From contig NC_066343.1 of assembly GCF_022539315.1 (NCBI RefSeq), positions 50,701,973 through 50,765,972 on the forward strand: 64,000 bases of DNA, in the 5' to 3' direction. The stretch is from Serinus canaria. Taxonomy: Eukaryota; Chordata; Aves; Passeriformes; Fringillidae. Made by a program: the position numbers and the translations under genes. The notes under the pieces were generated by a model. The model was not told where the DNA came from. It worked only from the letters and a program-made list of their open reading frames with translations, and searched no databases. Below, piece after piece: positions 60,864 to 64,000 of the stretch (position 1 is its first letter; each line of letters opens with the position of its first letter).

Positions 60864-62395
60864 GTGGCATTTCATTCAACTCAAGGTGAGAGAATGCTTT
60901 TTATTTGTTTCCAAAAAGAAATGCTCAAGGGCATGGATTATAAAGTTTTAAGACCTCAAAATCAGTGTGGATTAACCTAGAGGAACAGTAAGCAAAATTT
61001 GTCTTGGTAGACAATAAGTGATTCACACAATTGTCTTACTTTTTAAAAAATCTTTCTGTCTTCAGCTTTAGTTTCCAACAAATGGTTTTGTAGAAGCCTG
61101 ACAAAGGAACATTGATATGTAGCTAACTGCATTAATATTAAAAAAAAAATTAATATGATGAATTTTGCTCTTTTATCTCAATTCTATTTGATTTACTTTA
61201 GCAGATGTCAGCATCTTACATGCAGTTGGAGCCCATATTCTGAAATAATTGTTGAACCTGAAGTAGTTTATGATCAGCTGTGGTGATGATGTGCATGGTA
61301 TTATAACCTAGAAAACAGAGTATTACAGGCACGCTCAGCCTACAGATGTTGTTGCGTTAGTTTTTGGTGTCCTGGAAAAAAATATCCAAATATATTGAAA
61401 ACAGCTGTTTTTCCTGTTAGTGCACCAGATGCTTACCTTCTTGCTCTATATATCAAAATATCAGCGTCAAAATTTACTAATACTGCATGAACTGGAGAGA
61501 CTTTGATCTAGAGATAAGATGGTTAGGTCAATATTATGTAACAGCTGCCCTTAGTATATTCTAAAACAAAATTTTTTTAAAAAATTATTATTCTGTTACA
61601 ATATGATAAGCATGAATTAAAGTGAAATAAAGTAAGTGATAGGATACTCACAAAATAATTTTGAATCAAGAAAATATTTTCAAATTAAATAGAAAATGCA
61701 TTCTCAGAAAAAAAATTTAGTTTAAGTAGTTTTACATTTTGGATTCTCAGGGAATTAAAAAATCTGTATTTTTTCCTAATTCCATGGAAACAAAATTCAA
61801 AGTTTTACTACAAACTGTAAGGTGAAAGAGAATTCAGAGTGCTGACAGGCATAAGATGTTGCTTGGACCCTGGGAAAACTTGAAGATAAGCATTAAAAGT
61901 AAGATGCAAGATAGGGAAAATATAAGGAACTTTCAATATGCATCTGTGAAATGAAAAGGGATCCTATGAGTAACAGTAGCATAACTGAACCAAGAGAGGA
62001 GAGGAAAGAGCACAGAGAATAGGGAAGGAGAAGATGACATCTAAAGGTCTATATGTTGTTGCAAAAGATGTGTACAGCACTTATTTTGAGAATTAAAGGA
62101 AGATTTAATACACCTGTATGTCTTTGGCAGATCACGAGTGGTGTCTTACACCAATTAGTGAACTTTTTGATTCTATTCTGGGAATAATCACAAAAGTAGT
62201 GTTGCTCACAAATGTGCCTGTTTGACGAAATGTATAAACACATTTGTTAAGGACTCATCTCCCAGATGTCCTCAATTTTGCATGCAGTCAGCAAAAGCAA
62301 TTGACAACCTCCCTTGGGTCAAAAAAAGGCCCATTGCTCTCCTACCCATCTGCTGAAACTGTTATCTGAGGCAGCTAATTATATGTTCCACTCTT
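60864..62395. other. Intergenic, no gene seen
   Basis: Strongly AT-rich DNA between the solo LTR and the retroviral insertion. No exon is supported. Confidence 0.5.
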
Positions 62396-62986
62396 TGTCC
62401 TGGTTTAGGACAAATTAGGGGAAATCTCCGAAAGGGAGTCCCCTAAAACAAACGTCCAACCACCCCTCCCCCAATACCGGGTTTGGGAAGGAATTCCTCG
62501 GAGGAGCAAAGTGGAAAATAAAACCTATTTAATAACAAGTAACAAAGGAACACTCCCCAACACAAGAAAAGAAAAAGAAACCAGGCAGTGTTGTGGAGGG
62601 TGCTGATCTTCTTCTCGCAGACTCCAGGGGGTCCTGCACGTCCCAGGTCAGGTCCGGAGCCGGTACGGTATCTTCAGGGGAAGGTAAGAAAGAGGGAAGG
62701 AAAAAGAAAAAAAGAAGAGCGCAAAAAGCAAGCAAGCCAGGCTAAAGCCAAGCTAAGCAGCAGCAGCAAGCAAAAGCAGCAGCAGCCAGCAATCTAAGCA
62801 GCAGCAGCCAGCAAGCTAAGCAGCAGCCGCCAGCAAGCAAAAGCAAAGCCAAGGTGCCCGGTCACCCTCACCCTCCCCCCCTCCCCGCCCCGCCGCGGCA
62901 AGACGGCTGGGGGGGGGGGGGGGAAGAAAGGCGCACATGCCAGACACAACACACGATATTGGGATAAAGGCTGTCACCCCACGACA
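62396..62986 (-). repeat. 3' LTR of the minus-strand ERV
   Basis: This 591-bp block has inverted termini: TGTCGTGGGG at its minus-strand start (62986) and CCAGGACA at its end (62396 side), i.e. TG...CA. It contains a purine-rich GCAGCAGCAAGC-type repeat region at about 62700-62840, a G15 run (62909-62923) and, on the minus strand, an ATTAAA variant signal near 62533. The left flank 'actct' would be one target-site copy; its partner lies outside the window. Confidence 0.85.
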
Positions 62987-63004
62987 CTCCACCCCTTATC
63001 CCAT
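62987..63004 (-). other. Polypurine tract of the ERV
   Basis: On the minus strand 'gggataaggggtggag' lies immediately before the LTR's TGTCGTGG, the position and composition expected for the plus-strand primer of reverse transcription. Confidence 0.7.
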
Positions 63005-63151
63005 ATCGTGAACATACAATAAAAACTTTCATTTCACTTACTCACACCTGTAACACTTACGCATTCCTCTCATCTTACTTGCTCACACCTTTGACACTTA
63101 CAGTTTCCTTCTGTCTCACATTCAACAAACAATGACATTCATATATGAGTC
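63005..63151 (-). other. Short ERV non-coding segment with an imperfect direct repeat
   Basis: Between integrase stop and LTR. Two copies of a 'cttact.gctcacacct.t.acacttac'-like sequence occur at about 63037-63061 and 63076-63101 (plus-strand reading). No envelope reading frame is present. Confidence 0.6.
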
Positions 63152-63961
63152 TCATCCTACAATCAGGTCTCCCTGAGGTACACACCGTGTTGTTCCATCT
63201 TTCTGCATTATCCACCATGTATAACCTGGTCCTTGAGCAAAGACAATCCCACGGATGGGTTTGTCTGTACTCGAGGCAGGGTTGATCCATACTGTCTTTC
63301 CCAACAAACCTCTGACATGGGCCACTGGGGCTTTATCTCCATCTACTATATTAAGGAGCTCAGACTGAGCAGGACCCGCTCGGTTGGTGGAACCTCGAGT
63401 GTTAACTAACCAGGTAGCCTTTGCCAAATGCTGCTCCCAGTTTTTTAAAGACCCCCCACCCAATGCTTTTAAGGTGGTTTTTAACAATCCATTGTATCTT
63501 TCCACTTTCCCTGCAGCTGGTGCATGATAGGGGATATGGTACACCCACTCGATGCCATGTTCCCTAGACCAAGTATTAATAAGATTGTTTTTAAAATGAG
63601 TTCCATTATCCAACTCAATTCTCTTGGGAGAACCGTGCCTCCAAAGGACCTGCTTTTCAAGGCCCAAGATAGTGTTAAGGGCTGTAGCATGAGACACAGG
63701 GTAGGTTTCCAACCATCCCGTGGTGGCTTCTACCATGGTTAGTACATAGCGCTTGCCTTGGCGGGTTTGAGGCAGTGTGATGTAATCAATCTGCCAGGCC
63801 TCCCCGTACTTGTACTTAGACCACCACCCCCGATACCAGAGGGGCTTCACCCGCTTGGCCTGCTTAATGGCAGTGCACGTCTCACAGTCACGAATAACCT
63901 GAGAGATACTGTCCATGGTTAGATCCACCCCTCGGTCTCGTGCCCACTTATAGGTGGCATC
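63152..63961 (-). pseudogene. ERV pol fragment: integrase, upstream frame broken
   Basis: The open frame encodes the C-terminal part of a retroviral integrase, which joins viral DNA to the host genome. Numbering from the GTG at 63928-63926: a C15-x2-C18 pair fits the Cys half of the HHCC zinc finger. The catalytic triad is D48 (W-Q-I-D-Y-I), D107 (L-D-N-G-T-H-F) and E143 (G-K-V-E-R-Y-N), with exactly 35 residues between D107 and E143 (DD35E). A C-terminal domain follows to TAG/TGA-type stop at 63152. The frame stays open upstream to an in-frame TGA at 63964-63962, which separates it from the rest of pol, so the gene is disrupted at least once. It has no true start of its own, as pol is made as a polyprotein. 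Retroviral class is not certain. Confidence 0.88.
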
Positions 63962-64000
63962 TCAGGTGACCTGAGGCATCATGGGCCCATTGTGCTAAGA

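Larger units (their letters stand above)
62396..64000 (-). mobile_element. Minus-strand endogenous retrovirus, 3' part, cut by window edge
   Basis: Reading on the minus strand from the right edge: the end of pol (integrase), about 165 bases of non-coding DNA, a purine-rich tract, and an LTR. There is no room for an env gene between integrase and LTR, so the element is env-less. The other LTR, gag and the rest of pol lie beyond the window. The integrase frame is open for 270 codons, suggesting a much younger insertion than the CR1 and ERVL-type LTRs here. Confidence 0.9.

Overview
The window is a piece of a bird nuclear genome, most likely a songbird (Passeriformes). The evidence is the repeat content: CR1 LINE fragments with the typical ATTCTRTG-type 3' tails, two SINEs with a tRNA-Ile-like head and a CR1-type tail (the TguSINE1 type known from passerines), two long ERVL-type LTRs, and a minus-strand endogenous retrovirus entering from the right edge. 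I see no bacterial genes, CRISPR array or plasmid functions.

Only two host genes can be supported, both spliced and both on the plus strand. TMEM171 has three coding exons (12531-13161, 14218-14359, 21025-21253), which join in frame to a 333-residue protein. TMEM174 has two coding exons (27880-28511, 29861-29963), giving 244 residues. In human these genes are neighbours on 5q13 between FCHO2 and FOXD1. Order and orientation are the same here, and in birds that human segment lies on the Z chromosome, so this is probably a Z-linked contig (inference). Neither FCHO2 nor FOXD1 coding sequence is visible.

Layout: 1-6.1 kb holds an edge-truncated LTR, two CR1 fragments and a SINE. A CpG island at 6.1-6.8 kb is the likely TMEM171 promoter and noncoding first exon. 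TMEM171 runs to about 21.35 kb; its last intron carries a nearly 3 kb CR1 relic plus a second CR1 tail. TMEM174 spans 27.9 to about 30.75 kb with a sense LTR in its only intron. From 31 to 62 kb is a gene desert with four CpG islands lacking a recognisable gene, several microsatellites, candidate conserved non-coding DNA near 53.6-53.9 kb, and a second complete-looking ERVL-type LTR at about 59.84-60.86 kb. From 62.4 kb to the right edge lies the 3' part of a minus-strand, env-less retrovirus (LTR, polypurine tract, integrase).

The most interesting observation is about the two host genes. TMEM174 and both halves of TMEM171 share the same two-helix module (a glycine-rich helix, then a helix opening with Gly-Pro and ending in Ala near basic residues). 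Both proteins have PPxY-bearing tails, and both place a phase-2 intron just before a last exon encoding an acidic stretch followed by PP(K/R)YEE. This suggests the two genes are diverged tandem paralogs and that TMEM171 has an internal duplication. I did not find a wholly new multi-gene system.
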